Source: an uncultured Lachnospiraceae bacterium
GTDB taxonomy: Bacteria; Bacillota; Clostridia; Lachnospirales; Lachnospiraceae
Direction: 5' to 3'
DNA: 64,000 nt
NCBI GenBank assembly: GCA_900542015.1
Contig: UQLY01000001.1
Coordinates: 186,001 to 250,000, forward strand
Shown here: in pieces, positions 1-8,815 of the stretch
How the letters are laid out: each line of letters begins with the position of its first letter
How positions within the stretch are numbered: position 1 is the stretch's first letter
Notes under the pieces: generated by a model
Told to the model about the DNA's origin: nothing
Database searches by the model: none
Seen by the model: the letters and a program-made list of their open reading frames with translations, nothing else
Translations under genes and position numbers: made by a program

Positions 1-1168
1 AGGAACATTCTCCCACGTCGGTCTGGGAAATATATTTTCCGCAGTCGTTTAACTGCGCCGCAATCTGCAGCAGGAGCCGTTCTCTCTTTCCAAGCCCGTG
101 CACCTTTTTCATCGTATCAAAAATGGATAACGCAAGGGTTTCCATGATCTCGTTGCGCTTCCTGCTGCACAGATAGCGTTTGCTGATCGTCGCGGTGGAA
201 GCGATGATATCCTTTTCAAAGTCATGGACGTTGGCAAGGAGCTTGTTTTTTTGTGCATATTCATAAGCCATTCCGTCGCAGAGCGTTACGCCCGGCGCCC
301 AGATATTCTGCGTCCCCAGCACTTCCATAATCCTGCGGCTCAACACCGCGCTGTGAAACAGTAAGGATGCATGTTCCTCGGAAATCTCCAGCCACCTGCT
401 GATGTCTACCTTGTTTTTACCGGAAACCTCAGCCATAAAATCCATGAAACCGCCCTGATCCATATTTCCCGGCTCTTTGCAGATTTCCTTTTTCTGAAAT
501 ACCGGGGACAGATAGTCGTCTATTATGATCAGATTGGGGACCTCCCGGTCCTTTAAATAAAATTTTTTAAAAAGAGAAAACTGATTATTAACCATTTCCT
601 CAATCAGCCGCTCATATTGTCCGCTCCTGCCGGAGATTTTTTCCAGCCGCTCCCGCATCCGCATAACGCCCAGCCGCATATTCTGGGTCGTCACTAAGGT
701 ATCGTTTTCAAACAGGGAAATCTGAATGCTGCCGCCGCCGATATCCAGGATCGCCGTACCGCCTTCAATCCTCTTCTCAAACTCCCTGCCCTTGGTCGCC
801 ACCGCCTTATAATCCAGAAAGCGCTGTTCCGAATTGCTGATGACCTCCACGGTAATCCCCGTGCGGTTCTTAATCTGATCCAGTACAATCAGGGTGTTTT
901 CAGTCTCTCTGATGGCGCTGGTGCCGTAAGCCTTGTAATCGTCCACCCGATAGGATTTCATAATTTCCGAAAATTCACGCAGCACCTCGCAAAGCTCATC
1001 CATTTTTTCAATCGTGATCTTTCCGCTGTTATAAGAATCCAGTCCCAGCGCGATCCTGTGCCTGATGCAATCCACTTCGCGGATTCCCGTCTTTAACGAT
1101 ATTTCAAATATTTTCATGGAAAGCTCGTAAGAGCCCACGTCAATCGCCGCAAATGTCTTTACTACCAT
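1..1168 (-). CDS. ppx: Ppx/GppA-type phosphatase with C-terminal HD-like region (partial)
   Basis: The reading frame opens at ATG 1168 (MVVKTFAAIDVGSYELSMKI) and is still open at base 1, so the C-terminus lies outside the window. The start shows the ASKHA phosphate-1 motif (AAIDVGS). A second glycine-rich phosphate motif (AILDIGGGS) lies near residue 143, typical of exopolyphosphatase or guanosine pentaphosphatase. The later part (about residues 300-389) resembles the helical HD-like region of long Ppx proteins. It would act in the cytoplasm on polyphosphate or pppGpp. It begins 39 bases after pheA ends, so it may be co-transcribed with the folate/pheA operon. The Ppx versus GppA choice is not settled by sequence. 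Confidence 0.85.
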   Translation of the reverse strand, partial: MVVKTFAAIDVGSYELSMKIFEISLKTGIREVDCIRHRIALGLDSYNSGKITIEKMDELCEVLREFSEIMKSYRVDDYKAYGTSAIRETENTLIVLDQIKNRTGITVEVISNSEQRFLDYKAVATKGREFEKRIEGGTAILDIGGGSIQISLFENDTLVTTQNMRLGVMRMRERLEKISGRSGQYERLIEEMVNNQFSLFKKFYLKDREVPNLIIIDDYLSPVFQKKEICKEPGNMDQGGFMDFMAEVSGKNKVDISRWLEISEEHASLLFHSAVLSRRIMEVLGTQNIWAPGVTLCDGMAYEYAQKNKLLANVHDFEKDIIASTATISKRYLCSRKRNEIMETLALSIFDTMKKVHGLGKRERLLLQIAAQLNDCGKYISQTDVGECS

Positions 1169-1207
1169 ATCTGATTTCCCTCTCTCACTGATTTTCACTT
1201 CGTGCTT

Positions 1208-2332
1208 TTAATAATTCCCGAGAATTTTCATGTTTCGCGCCTCGTCCCTAAGCCCCCGCAGCGCGTTTTTGACTGCTCCGTCCTCAAGATTGCCTTCAAA
1301 ATCAACAAAGAAACGGTACTCCCAGGTCCGGTCCTCAATGGGGCGGCTTTCTATTTTGCACAGATTGAGATTGTTGTAAATAAAATGCGAAAGCATATGA
1401 TATAAGGAACCGCTTTTATGAGGCACCTCGAAGCAGATGCTGATTTTCTTTGCGTCCTTTAAAAATACTCTCTGGTTTGTCACGATGATAAACCGGGTCG
1501 AATTGTTTTCGGACTGGTTCACGCCGCGCTTTAACACTTCAAGCCCATAGATTTCTCCCGCGTAGGCGCTGGCGATCGCCGCCTGGGTCTTATCGCCGTC
1601 CTGTTTTACCTTCTGCGCCGCAAAAGCATTGTTCTGCATACTGATCCGTTTCCAGTCATAGTCGTCTAAAAACCTTGCGCTCTGCATCAGCGACTGGGGA
1701 TGGGAATATACGGTTTGAATATCCTTAAGCTCCGCGCCCGGCACGCCCAAAAGACAATGCTCGATCTTAATGATCTGCTCTCCGACGATATAATTTTCAA
1801 ATTCCACTAAGAGATCATAAATATCGCTGACAATGCCCGCCGTGGAATTTTCGATGGGCAGGACCGCAAAGTCCGCGCTCCCCTCCTCGATGGCGCTCAT
1901 CGCGTCCCGGAAGGTGTCCACGTGGAAGCTGTCGATTCGGTCCCCGAAATACTGTATCATCGCAGCCTGGGAATATGCGCCCTCGGCTCCCTGGAACACA
2001 ACTCTGACTCTGCCTTCCTGCAGGGTGTCGATTTTCATAAAAGGGAGCTTCCCAACGCTTCCGTGCTCCGCCAAAAGCTGGTACTGCAGTTTCCGGCTGA
2101 CGGACATGATCTGTTCAAACAGTTCCTCTACGGCGCGGCTGGCAAAATCGCTGTTAGTCATGGATTTTACCTTTCTGATTTTTTCTTCTTCGCGCACTCT
2201 GTCGAAAACCTTTTTGCCCGTCTCTATTTTATATTCCGCAACCTCTCTGCAGATATCCATTCTTTTTTCATATAATTCCACGATCTGTTTGTCAATTTCA
2301 TCGATCTGTGTTCTCAGTTCCAATAAATCCAT
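1208..2332 (-). CDS. pheA: Bifunctional chorismate mutase / prephenate dehydratase
   Basis: This 374-residue protein converts chorismate to prephenate and then to phenylpyruvate in phenylalanine synthesis. Residues 1-85 form an AroQ-type chorismate mutase helix bundle (LLELRTQIDEIDKQIVELYE). Residues about 110-285 are prephenate dehydratase, with FQGAEGAYSQAA near the start and the conserved NSTRF motif near 278. Residues about 293-374 are an ACT domain (FEVPHKSGSLYHML) expected to sense phenylalanine. The length and order match the P-protein family. It follows the DUF5050 gene by 23 bases; AAAGGA lies about 10 bases before the ATG. No leader-peptide attenuator is visible, so expression is probably from the upstream operon. 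Confidence 0.95.
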   Translation of the reverse strand: MDLLELRTQIDEIDKQIVELYEKRMDICREVAEYKIETGKKVFDRVREEEKIRKVKSMTNSDFASRAVEELFEQIMSVSRKLQYQLLAEHGSVGKLPFMKIDTLQEGRVRVVFQGAEGAYSQAAMIQYFGDRIDSFHVDTFRDAMSAIEEGSADFAVLPIENSTAGIVSDIYDLLVEFENYIVGEQIIKIEHCLLGVPGAELKDIQTVYSHPQSLMQSARFLDDYDWKRISMQNNAFAAQKVKQDGDKTQAAIASAYAGEIYGLEVLKRGVNQSENNSTRFIIVTNQRVFLKDAKKISICFEVPHKSGSLYHMLSHFIYNNLNLCKIESRPIEDRTWEYRFFVDFEGNLEDGAVKNALRGLRDEARNMKILGNY

Positions 2333-2355
2333 TTTGTCAACGCGTCCTTTTCTCT

Positions 2356-3408
2356 TTATTGATTGCCTGCAGCCGCCGCTTCCTTTGCCCCGTCAAAGGT
2401 CATAACCTGAAAGCCGCTGTTTTCAAGCGATACCTTATACATGTCCCCGACCGTGCCAAATTCCGAAAAATATACAAATTGGGAAGTGGCGTTTAAATTT
2501 GTATAATTGCCCTCGGCAATAACGCGCGGTTCGGACCCGTCCGTATACATAACGACCAAAGCCGGTTCGCTTTCAGAATTTCTCTGATAAAAAACATAGC
2601 TTCCGCAGACCAGGTACTGATCCACTCGGTCCTGGGTCAGAGTCTGTACTTCCCCCGTCCCCATGTCATAACGGCACAGTTTGTAATCGTCGGCAATATT
2701 CATAAAATAGATATAATCGCCCTGGGCGTCCGGGTTCCATACAGTTCCCTCATAGACTACCGAATCCGCTCCGCTTGCAAGATCATACCGGCGCAGGCTC
2801 TGGTCCCTGCTCTCAATATCGTCCACACCGCTGTAATAAATTGCGCCTCCGTAGGAAGAGGCGGGATTCGCCGGAAATTCCAGCACCGTTTCCTGTTCCC
2901 CGGACCTTGTATCTATTCGCTGAAGCGTTTTCTGTTTGGAGTCCTCAAACTGCTGAAAATACAACGCGTTGCCCAGCAGCTTTACCGTGCCGCAGGAAAG
3001 TCTTTCCATGGTCCTGACGTTTTTTCCCTTATGGTCGCAGCGGTAGATCCCCAGCACCTGTACGGAAAAGCCGCCCATGCCCGAAGGCGCCTGCACATCG
3101 TCCGAATAGTAATACAGATATTTCTCATCCGCGTTCAGTTGGGATACCTTAGCGTCGCTTAATTTCCGAATATCCGTTTCATCCGCATTCATGGCGTAGA
3201 GCTTACCGTCGTCATATCCGTTGGCAAAAAATACCGTATCCCCGATCTGGCAGAAATACCCGCCGTTGTTGAGGTTGCCCGCCGTATTTCCCGCAAGATC
3301 CTCCGGATTCTGATGAAAATAGTCCCGGAACCTGATCAGACAAAAGATCCCTCCAAGCACCAGAATCATTACGGATAATATGATGATCACTTTTTTCTTA
3401 TCCGACAT
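2356..3408 (-). CDS. Membrane-anchored DUF5050 beta-propeller-like protein
   Basis: The 350-residue product has a single N-terminal membrane segment (residues about 7-26) with lysines before it, then an outward-facing region. That region carries repeated short units of the type 'YFxxxxDxxxLYxxxxDGSxxRxL', as in DUF5050/TolB-like propellers. There is no lipobox cysteine at a signal-peptide junction. It starts one base after the folB-folK stop region, with AGGGAAG as ribosome site, and so is embedded in the folate operon. No catalytic motif is visible. The function is unknown; a role as an extracytoplasmic binding or sensing protein is inference from the fold type. Confidence 0.7.
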   Translation of the reverse strand: MSDKKKVIIILSVMILVLGGIFCLIRFRDYFHQNPEDLAGNTAGNLNNGGYFCQIGDTVFFANGYDDGKLYAMNADETDIRKLSDAKVSQLNADEKYLYYYSDDVQAPSGMGGFSVQVLGIYRCDHKGKNVRTMERLSCGTVKLLGNALYFQQFEDSKQKTLQRIDTRSGEQETVLEFPANPASSYGGAIYYSGVDDIESRDQSLRRYDLASGADSVVYEGTVWNPDAQGDYIYFMNIADDYKLCRYDMGTGEVQTLTQDRVDQYLVCGSYVFYQRNSESEPALVVMYTDGSEPRVIAEGNYTNLNATSQFVYFSEFGTVGDMYKVSLENSGFQVMTFDGAKEAAAAGNQ

Positions 3409-3409
3409 C

Positions 3410-4231
3410 TTATACGCTTCCCTTTAATTCCTTTAATAAATCAGCCATTGTCTTTTGATATACCGGATGGACAAAGCCCTGCGCGATTTCCGCCATAGGC
3501 TCCAGCACGAAATCCCTGTTTTTCAGATCAATATGGGGAATCGTCAGATACTCGTCCTCCAATACCAGCTTATCATAAAATAAAATATCAAAATCCAGCG
3601 TGCGCGGTCCCCAGTGGACTTCCCGCTCCCTGCCGGCTTCCTCCTCTATTCTGTTGCACAATGCTAACAATTCATAGGGCGTCAACAGCGTCCTGATCTT
3701 TGCCACGCCGTTTAGCACCGGGTCCATTTCCACGCCGCCGTAAGGTTCGGTTTCTATGATGGAAGAGGTGCGAAGCAAAAACACGTCGGTTTCATGCTGT
3801 AGCGTCTCCAGCCCTTTCCTGATATACTCCTCCCGGTCCCCCAGATTGGATCCGAAGCTGATATACGCCTCGTGCCAGGAACGTTTGACCGTAACGCGCA
3901 CATCCTCAAAAGGAAGGGGAATCGGCGCATGGGGCTTGCTGACGCTGATTTCCGCCGAAACCGCCTTAGGATAGCGCAGCAGGATTTCCCTCGCCAGATT
4001 TTCGGTAACGGCTTCCAACAGCTTATAGGTATGTTTCTTCATATAGCGGTCGATAAATATACACAATTCGCCGTAATCCACCGATTGTCCCAGGTCATCC
4101 CGCAGTCCTGCCGGTCTGGTGTCCGTTTCCAGACACACGTCCACATAGAAATCCTGTCCCTGCGCCGACTCCTGCGGATATACTCCGTGATGTGCAAATA
4201 CCTTAAGTCCCTTAATTTGAATTTTGTCCAT
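3410..4231 (-). CDS. folBK: FolB-FolK fusion: dihydroneopterin aldolase / HPPK
   Basis: One protein carries two consecutive folate enzymes. Residues about 1-115 are dihydroneopterin aldolase (KIQIKGLKVFAHHGVYPQE; conserved Glu and Lys motifs). Residues about 120-273 are 6-hydroxymethyl-dihydropterin pyrophosphokinase (AYISFGSNLGDRE, then GPRTLDFDILFYD with the catalytic Asp pair). Together they make the pterin pyrophosphate used by FolP. I choose ATG 4231 because AGGAG lies 8 bases upstream. A GTG nine bases further out overlaps that ribosome site and is unlikely. The folB-folK fusion is known in Firmicutes. The gene lies 47 bases after folP. Confidence 0.95.
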   Translation of the reverse strand: MDKIQIKGLKVFAHHGVYPQESAQGQDFYVDVCLETDTRPAGLRDDLGQSVDYGELCIFIDRYMKKHTYKLLEAVTENLAREILLRYPKAVSAEISVSKPHAPIPLPFEDVRVTVKRSWHEAYISFGSNLGDREEYIRKGLETLQHETDVFLLRTSSIIETEPYGGVEMDPVLNGVAKIRTLLTPYELLALCNRIEEEAGREREVHWGPRTLDFDILFYDKLVLEDEYLTIPHIDLKNRDFVLEPMAEIAQGFVHPVYQKTMADLLKELKGSV

Positions 4232-4278
4232 ACCGCACACTCCTTTCTCTTATCCCGCGTTTTTTAGTCCGCTTTCTC

Positions 4279-5088
4279 TTATCCTGCATTTAAAACCGCT
4301 TCCGTCATTTTGACGGCGCGCGCGTTTTCTTTCACATCATGTACCCTGACAAAGGATACGCCCTTCATCACGCCGATAACGGTCGTAGCAAGTGTCCCTT
4401 CCAACCGTTCGTTCGCCGGCAGATCAAGAGTCAGCCCAATTACCGACTTGCGGGAAGTGCCAAGCAAAATCGGCAGCCCGAAGGTATGCAGCGCATCCAG
4501 TTTATGGATAATCTCCAGATTGTTTTCATAGGTCTTACCGAAGCCGACTCCCGGGTCCAGACAAATATTTTTGTAAGGAATGCCGGCTCTTTGGGCGATT
4601 TCCAGGGTTTCCTCCAGATCGGCAAGAAGGTCCTTTACATAATCCCCATAATCAGGCGCTTTCCGGTTGTGCATCAGACAGCAGGGCGCGCCTGCCTTTG
4701 CAATCACGTCCGCCATCGCCGCATCGTATTTTAAGCCCCAGATATCGTTGATCATATCCGCGCCCGCCTCCAGACCCGCAAGCGCAACGCCGCTTTTGTA
4801 GGTATCCAGGGATACCGGAATGTCAAACCGTTCCCTGATCGCGCGGATGACCGGAACGACTCTTTCGATCTCTTCTTCATCGGGCAGTATCGTATAGCCC
4901 GGTCTCGTGGATTCCCCGCCCACATCAATGATCGCCGCCCCGTCCCTTATCATCTCTTCCGTATGGAACAGCGCTGCGTCCAAATCGCTCCATTTGCCGC
5001 CGTCCGAGAAAGAATCCGGTGTCACATTTAAAATTCCCATAATATATGTATAGTTAGCGGTGTCAAACTCTTTATTTCCAATCCTCAT
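4279..5088 (-). CDS. folP: Dihydropteroate synthase
   Basis: This TIM-barrel enzyme joins pterin pyrophosphate to p-aminobenzoate. Signature motifs are present: GILNVTPDSFSDGG near the N-terminus (pterin/pyrophosphate loop), GGESTRPG (second loop), DPGVGFGKT, and LLGTSRKS (substrate-binding Lys/Ser loop). An open frame extends back to 5136, but ATG 5088 is preferred. It lies two bases after the HD-gene stop and GGAG is 8 bases upstream, inside the end of that gene. This suggests translational coupling. The length of about 269 residues is normal. It is the target of sulfonamides in this pathway. Confidence 0.96.
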   Translation of the reverse strand: MRIGNKEFDTANYTYIMGILNVTPDSFSDGGKWSDLDAALFHTEEMIRDGAAIIDVGGESTRPGYTILPDEEEIERVVPVIRAIRERFDIPVSLDTYKSGVALAGLEAGADMINDIWGLKYDAAMADVIAKAGAPCCLMHNRKAPDYGDYVKDLLADLEETLEIAQRAGIPYKNICLDPGVGFGKTYENNLEIIHKLDALHTFGLPILLGTSRKSVIGLTLDLPANERLEGTLATTVIGVMKGVSFVRVHDVKENARAVKMTEAVLNAG

Positions 5089-5090
5089 GC

Positions 5091-5594
5091 CTAAATCTCC
5101 AAAGTTTTGTTTTTCTTCTTCCGTTTCCAGTCGCATTCCGGCTCCATCAGACAGCCGTAGCAGGGTCGGCTTGCCTTATCCGCCCGGTATAATATTCCTT
5201 TTAAATCGGAACCTTCCCTGATCTTTTTGTTGCGGTGATTTGCAATCGCCTCTGTGATCAGTTCCGTTTCCGCTGCAGAATACCCGCAGTCCTTTAAAAT
5301 CCCCGGCGCCAGCTTCGCCGAAGCTTTCGCGTGGTCCGTACCGTCTTCATATTGTATGTATCTGCCAATATCGTGCAAAAGCGCCGCTCCGTAAATAAGA
5401 TCCTTGCGGATGGGCTTTTTATTTTCCTCCAGATTGAACAGCATGGCGATTCGCGCCACATCCAGGAAATGCACCATATCGTGTCCGCAAAATTCCCTGT
5501 CCTGCTCGTATTTTGCAATTTTTTGTATACACTCCTGATAGAAGGGATGCTGCAAAATCCTCTGCACCCTTTTCATACTCTTTTGTCCGCTCAT
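5091..5594 (-). CDS. HD-domain phosphohydrolase in the folate operon
   Basis: The 167-residue protein has an HD metal-binding pattern: a His/Asp region at about residues 38-48 (CGHDMVHFLDVAR), the central HD pair in LLHDIGRY at about 73-80, and a later His (AIANHRNK). A cysteine cluster lies at the C-terminus (CYGCLMEPEC). It sits between folE and folP with short gaps. That position suggests it hydrolyses a nucleotide or pterin phosphate. One possible job is removing phosphate from dihydroneopterin triphosphate, a step for which no other gene is present here. That role is inference from position only. The C-terminal Cys motif could bind a metal. Confidence 0.75.
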   Translation of the reverse strand: MSGQKSMKRVQRILQHPFYQECIQKIAKYEQDREFCGHDMVHFLDVARIAMLFNLEENKKPIRKDLIYGAALLHDIGRYIQYEDGTDHAKASAKLAPGILKDCGYSAAETELITEAIANHRNKKIREGSDLKGILYRADKASRPCYGCLMEPECDWKRKKKNKTLEI

Positions 5595-5615
5595 GATTCT
5601 GACCCCTGTAACCTT

Positions 5616-6176
5616 TTATCCGACCTGCAGCATATGGTAAAAGCTGTTTTGCAGCTTTTCATCCTCTGCAAAGGCTCCCCGCGTCACAATGGTCACGGTC
5701 TTGCTGCCGGGCTTTTTTACGCCCCGCATGGTCATGCACATATGCTCCGCTTCGATCATGACCATGGCGCCCTTTGCGCCCAGCTCGTTCATCAGCGCGT
5801 CCGCGATCTGCGCCCCCATCTGCTCCTGAAGCTGGAGCCGTCTGGCATAGACCTCCACGGTCCTTGCGATTTTGCTTAACCCCACGACTTTCCCGTCGGG
5901 AATATATGCCACATGCGCTTTTCCGTAAAAAGGCATCAGATGATGCTCGCACATGGAGTAAAACACAATATCTTTTTCCAACACCATCTCGTTGTTTTCT
6001 GCATGAAAGGTTTTCGCAAGGTGCCCGCTGCTCTTTTGATCCATTCCTGCAAAAATCTCCTCATACATCCGTGCAATCCGGTCCGGGGTATCCCTTAACC
6101 CCTCTCTGTCTGCGTCCTCTCCGATTCCCTCCAACAACAGGGTAACCGCTTGTTTGATTTTCTCCTTATTTACCAT
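5616..6176 (-). CDS. folE: GTP cyclohydrolase I
   Basis: This is the first enzyme of the folate pathway, converting GTP to dihydroneopterin triphosphate. The 186-residue product has the zinc-binding and active-site stretch YSMCEHHLMPFYGKAHVAY (residues about 73-91), VVGLSKIAR, and the later conserved CMTMRGV, which supplies the second zinc cysteine. The family is usually about 190-220 residues. The ATG at 6176 has GGAGA upstream and overlaps the end of folC by 11 bases, so the two are translationally coupled. The complete zinc ligand set suggests the zinc-dependent type IA enzyme. Confidence 0.96.
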   Translation of the reverse strand: MVNKEKIKQAVTLLLEGIGEDADREGLRDTPDRIARMYEEIFAGMDQKSSGHLAKTFHAENNEMVLEKDIVFYSMCEHHLMPFYGKAHVAYIPDGKVVGLSKIARTVEVYARRLQLQEQMGAQIADALMNELGAKGAMVMIEAEHMCMTMRGVKKPGSKTVTIVTRGAFAEDEKLQNSFYHMLQVG

Positions 6177-7482
6177 GGGAGTCTCTCCTCGTCCATTTTC
6201 CGTCTTTTACAATTGCTGTCAGTTCTCCCAGATAAGAGAGGGAACCAAATGCAATGATGACCGCATCGTCTCCGGCGATCAGATACGCCATTTCCACAGC
6301 CTCTTCCAGACTGTCCGCCGCCGTGACCCTGCCGTGGTACGCCGCCACAGCCTGCGCCAGCTCATAGGCGTCCATCGCTCTCGCATTATGGGGCGTCTTA
6401 ACCGTAATGATGCTGTCCGCATAAGGATAAGTCGCCTGAATTATTTTATCATATTCCTTATCCTTTAGTACTCCCATTATATAAATTATTTTCCTATTTG
6501 TAAAATAAAACTCTATGGTATCCGCAAGAGATTTCGCCGCCGCCTCGTTGTGGGCGCCGTCGATATAAAAATCCGGTTTCTTTGCAATCCGTTCAAACCT
6601 GCCGTGCCAGGAAATCCCCGCAAACGCCTCTTTGATCTTTTCCTTTGGCAGCCGGTAACCGAATGTGTCCCGCAGGCAGTCCAACACCTCCAAAGCCGCG
6701 GCGGCATTGGCAAGCTGATAAGTGCCCCGCAGAGAAAGCTTCATTCCCTTATGGTCTTTATAAGCAAACCGCAGCCCCTGATCCGAAGCGCCGGAAAGCT
6801 TCGCCCGGCTCGGGTCCGCAATCCGAAGCGCCGCCCCAAGACTTCGGCATTCTTCCCTGATTACCGCTTCCGCCTCCGGTTCCTGCCAGGCGCTGACCAC
6901 CTGTCCGCCTTCTTTGATAATGCCCGCCTTTACTTTGGCAATCTCTGTAAGCGTATGTCCCAAAAACTGCATATGATCCATGCTGATAGAAGAAAGCACC
7001 GAAACCATCGTCGTCGTGACGATATTGGTAGCGTCGGTTTCCCCTCCCATGCCGGTCTCTAACACCACCACGTCGCATTTCTTTTCTTTAAAATATAAAA
7101 AGCCCAGCGCCGTCTCAAATTCAAAAGGGGTCGGATGGGGCAGTCCATCCGCCGCCATATCGTCGCAGACGGCTTTTACCCGCTCCGTATACTCGCACAG
7201 CGCCTTTTTGGAAATCATGCGCCCGTTGATCTGAAACCGCTCCCTGTAGTCGATAAGCGTCGGCGAAATGTACCGCCCGGTTTTATAACCGCATGCCGCA
7301 AGCGTCTCGGATACCATGGCAAGGATGCTTCCCTTGCCGTTGGTTCCCGCTATGTGGATAAATTTCAAATCGTTTTGAGGATTGCCCAGCCTTTCGCAAA
7401 GATTCGTTATGTTTTGCAGACCTAAGCAACTGCCCAGAACCTGCAGGCTCTCTATATAATCAAAGGTTTCTTTTTCCGTCAT
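6166..7482 (-). CDS. folC: Folylpolyglutamate synthase / dihydrofolate synthase
   Basis: This is a Mur-ligase-fold ATPase that adds glutamate to dihydropteroate and folates. The P-loop FIHIAGTNGKGS lies near residue 40, followed by SPTLIDYRERFQING. A family signature with the metal-binding region follows (VVLETGMGGETDATN). The C-terminal domain shows FYIDGAHN. The open frame extends to 7629, but the first 49 residues are arginine/alanine-rich and not family-like. ATG 7482 has AAAGG nine bases upstream and gives about 438 residues, the usual size. It is the first gene of the folate operon, diverging from the CmpB-like gene about 200 bases away. Confidence 0.93.
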   Translation of the reverse strand: MTEKETFDYIESLQVLGSCLGLQNITNLCERLGNPQNDLKFIHIAGTNGKGSILAMVSETLAACGYKTGRYISPTLIDYRERFQINGRMISKKALCEYTERVKAVCDDMAADGLPHPTPFEFETALGFLYFKEKKCDVVVLETGMGGETDATNIVTTTMVSVLSSISMDHMQFLGHTLTEIAKVKAGIIKEGGQVVSAWQEPEAEAVIREECRSLGAALRIADPSRAKLSGASDQGLRFAYKDHKGMKLSLRGTYQLANAAAALEVLDCLRDTFGYRLPKEKIKEAFAGISWHGRFERIAKKPDFYIDGAHNEAAAKSLADTIEFYFTNRKIIYIMGVLKDKEYDKIIQATYPYADSIITVKTPHNARAMDAYELAQAVAAYHGRVTAADSLEEAVEMAYLIAGDDAVIIAFGSLSYLGELTAIVKDGKWTRRDSHGK

Positions 7483-7685
7483 TTCAATCTGCCTTTCTCC
7501 GATTGTATGTCCGCCGCGCCGTTTCGCGACCGATGCCGCCATTTCTGCGACCACCGCCGTTTCTGCGACCGCCGCACGCCGCATACGACTTGACCCACCT
7601 ATTATACCACGCCGGCAGGATCTTAGCATTTTTTATCCGTAAATTTTACCTGAATAAAATTTTCACAACCGGAAATACTTTAGCT

Positions 7686-8087
7686 ATGATCAAAAATTTT
7701 TTTACCTGCGGACTGGTGGGATGGTGTCTGGAAATCCTGTTCACCGCCTTCAACGGTCTGAAAAACAAAGATTTCAAATTAAAAGGAAACACATCGTTAT
7801 GGATGTTTCCCATATACGGTCTGGCGGCTTTTTTCAGACCAGCGTACCGGCTGATTAAGAAATGGCCCATGGCGCTCCGGGGATTGTTTTATACCGTCTG
7901 CATCTTTACGACGGAATTTCTGACAGGGCGCGCCCTGAAAAAGAAAAAGATCTGTCCCTGGGACTATCAGGGCACTCCGTTTAACATCGATGGCGTCATC
8001 CGGATCGATTATGCGCCCTACTGGTTCGGAACGGGACTTTTGTACGAATATATCCTGAACCACCAGCACCGGGAAAAGGGAGACTGA
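7686..8087 (+). CDS. Small membrane protein of the CmpB (putative ABC-transporter type IV) family
   Basis: The product of about 133 residues matches the pattern of the 'ABC_trans_CmpB' membrane family: GWCLEILFTAF at the start, then NTSLWMFPIYGLAAFFRP, a central membrane segment (FYTVCIFTTEFLTGR), and the closing motif WDYQGTPFNIDGVIRIDYAPYWFGTGLLYEYI. Three or so membrane helices are visible. An open frame reaches back to 7503, but that stretch is proline/arginine-rich and lies across the folC promoter side, so the ATG at 7686 is chosen. The function of this family is not established. Confidence 0.75.
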   Translation: MIKNFFTCGLVGWCLEILFTAFNGLKNKDFKLKGNTSLWMFPIYGLAAFFRPAYRLIKKWPMALRGLFYTVCIFTTEFLTGRALKKKKICPWDYQGTPFNIDGVIRIDYAPYWFGTGLLYEYILNHQHREKGD

Positions 8088-8127
8088 AGGTCCGGTCCCG
8101 CCGGTATTTTACTTTTGCAATACCTCG

Positions 8128-8143
8128 TCACAATTTATTGTGA
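8128..8143. promoter_or_regulatory. Perfect 16-bp palindrome between convergent genes
   Basis: TCACAATTTATTGTGA is a perfect inverted repeat (7+2+7). It looks like an operator of a CRP/FNR-type dimer but lies downstream of the CmpB-like gene and before the shared terminator, where no gene start is seen. It may be chance or a small hairpin. Confidence 0.3.
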
Positions 8144-8176
8144 TGATGTATTATATATATCCTCCCCTAAACTTGG

Positions 8177-8210
8177 AAGGGGCTGCCGATATCCGGCAGC
8201 CCCTTCTTTT
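8177..8210. terminator. Rho-independent terminator, probably bidirectional
   Basis: AAGGGGCTGCCG and CGGCAGCCCCTT form a long GC-rich stem with a tiny loop, followed on the plus strand by CTTTT and preceded by an A/T-rich stretch. It lies between the converging CmpB-like gene and the PH-domain gene, so it can stop both transcripts. Confidence 0.85.
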
Positions 8211-8232
8211 ACGGATCGTTTGTCCGGTTTGT

Positions 8233-8607
8233 TTATAAATCATCGTCCAAATCGTCTACGGCGGCGCTGTTTAAGCTCTGGGTATTTAAGGTCCTGCGTT
8301 TCAGACGCTGCTTCTCGGACTGATCGAGAATGAAGTCCTTGACGGCGCAGGCGTTTTTGATATGTACCAGTTTTAACACCTGATGCGTCGTATCTCCCGT
8401 ATAGCAGACAACCGTCCCCAGTTTAAAAATGCGCTCCGGCAGGGAAGTCTCCAGTTTAACGTCCGTTACCTTGTACATATAACAGTCATCCTCCACCGTC
8501 TTTAATAAGCCCGCTTTGATATTGATAACCTCTTCACCTACCGTATATTTGGTAACGGTCCACGGCAGACCAAAAAACAAGACTCTTTTCTTTTCCGTAA
8601 ATTCCAT
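8233..8607 (-). CDS. Small PH-like (bPH_2/DUF304-type) domain protein
   Basis: A soluble protein of about 124 residues. The pattern KKRVLFFGLPWTVTKYTVGEEVINIKAG followed by alternating strands (YMYKVTDVKLE, RIFKLGTVVCY, LKLVHIKNA) resembles a single bacterial PH (bPH_2) domain of the YdbS/YdbT type, but without membrane helices. The acidic tail DDLDDDL is notable. ATG 8607 is chosen because GGGAGG lies 8 bases upstream; further upstream ATGs lack a well-placed ribosome site. Its partner and function are unknown. Confidence 0.65.
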   Translation of the reverse strand: MEFTEKKRVLFFGLPWTVTKYTVGEEVINIKAGLLKTVEDDCYMYKVTDVKLETSLPERIFKLGTVVCYTGDTTHQVLKLVHIKNACAVKDFILDQSEKQRLKRRTLNTQSLNSAAVDDLDDDL

Positions 8608-8752
8608 TTGCATATCCTCCCGTCTGTATGCAGCCGTACCGCCGCACACCGCTTGTCAGCTGTTGTAATCATTTTGTTCAGTATAACACATTATCCGGCG
8701 GACAAACAATGCAATCCTGCTATTTACTCTATGATTTGTTCCATTTTAATCA

Positions 8753-8781
8753 TTGAAAGCGGCAACCACATATGGTATGAT
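8753..8781 (+). promoter_or_regulatory. Sigma-A promoter of the nitroreductase gene
   Basis: TTGAAA and TATGAT are separated by exactly 17 bases, a near-consensus housekeeping promoter. Transcription would start near 8788, giving a short leader before AAAGGGAGG and the ATG at 8816. Confidence 0.8.
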
Positions 8782-8815
8782 AGTAAAAATGTGAACACAA
8801 AGGGAGGTATTTTTC

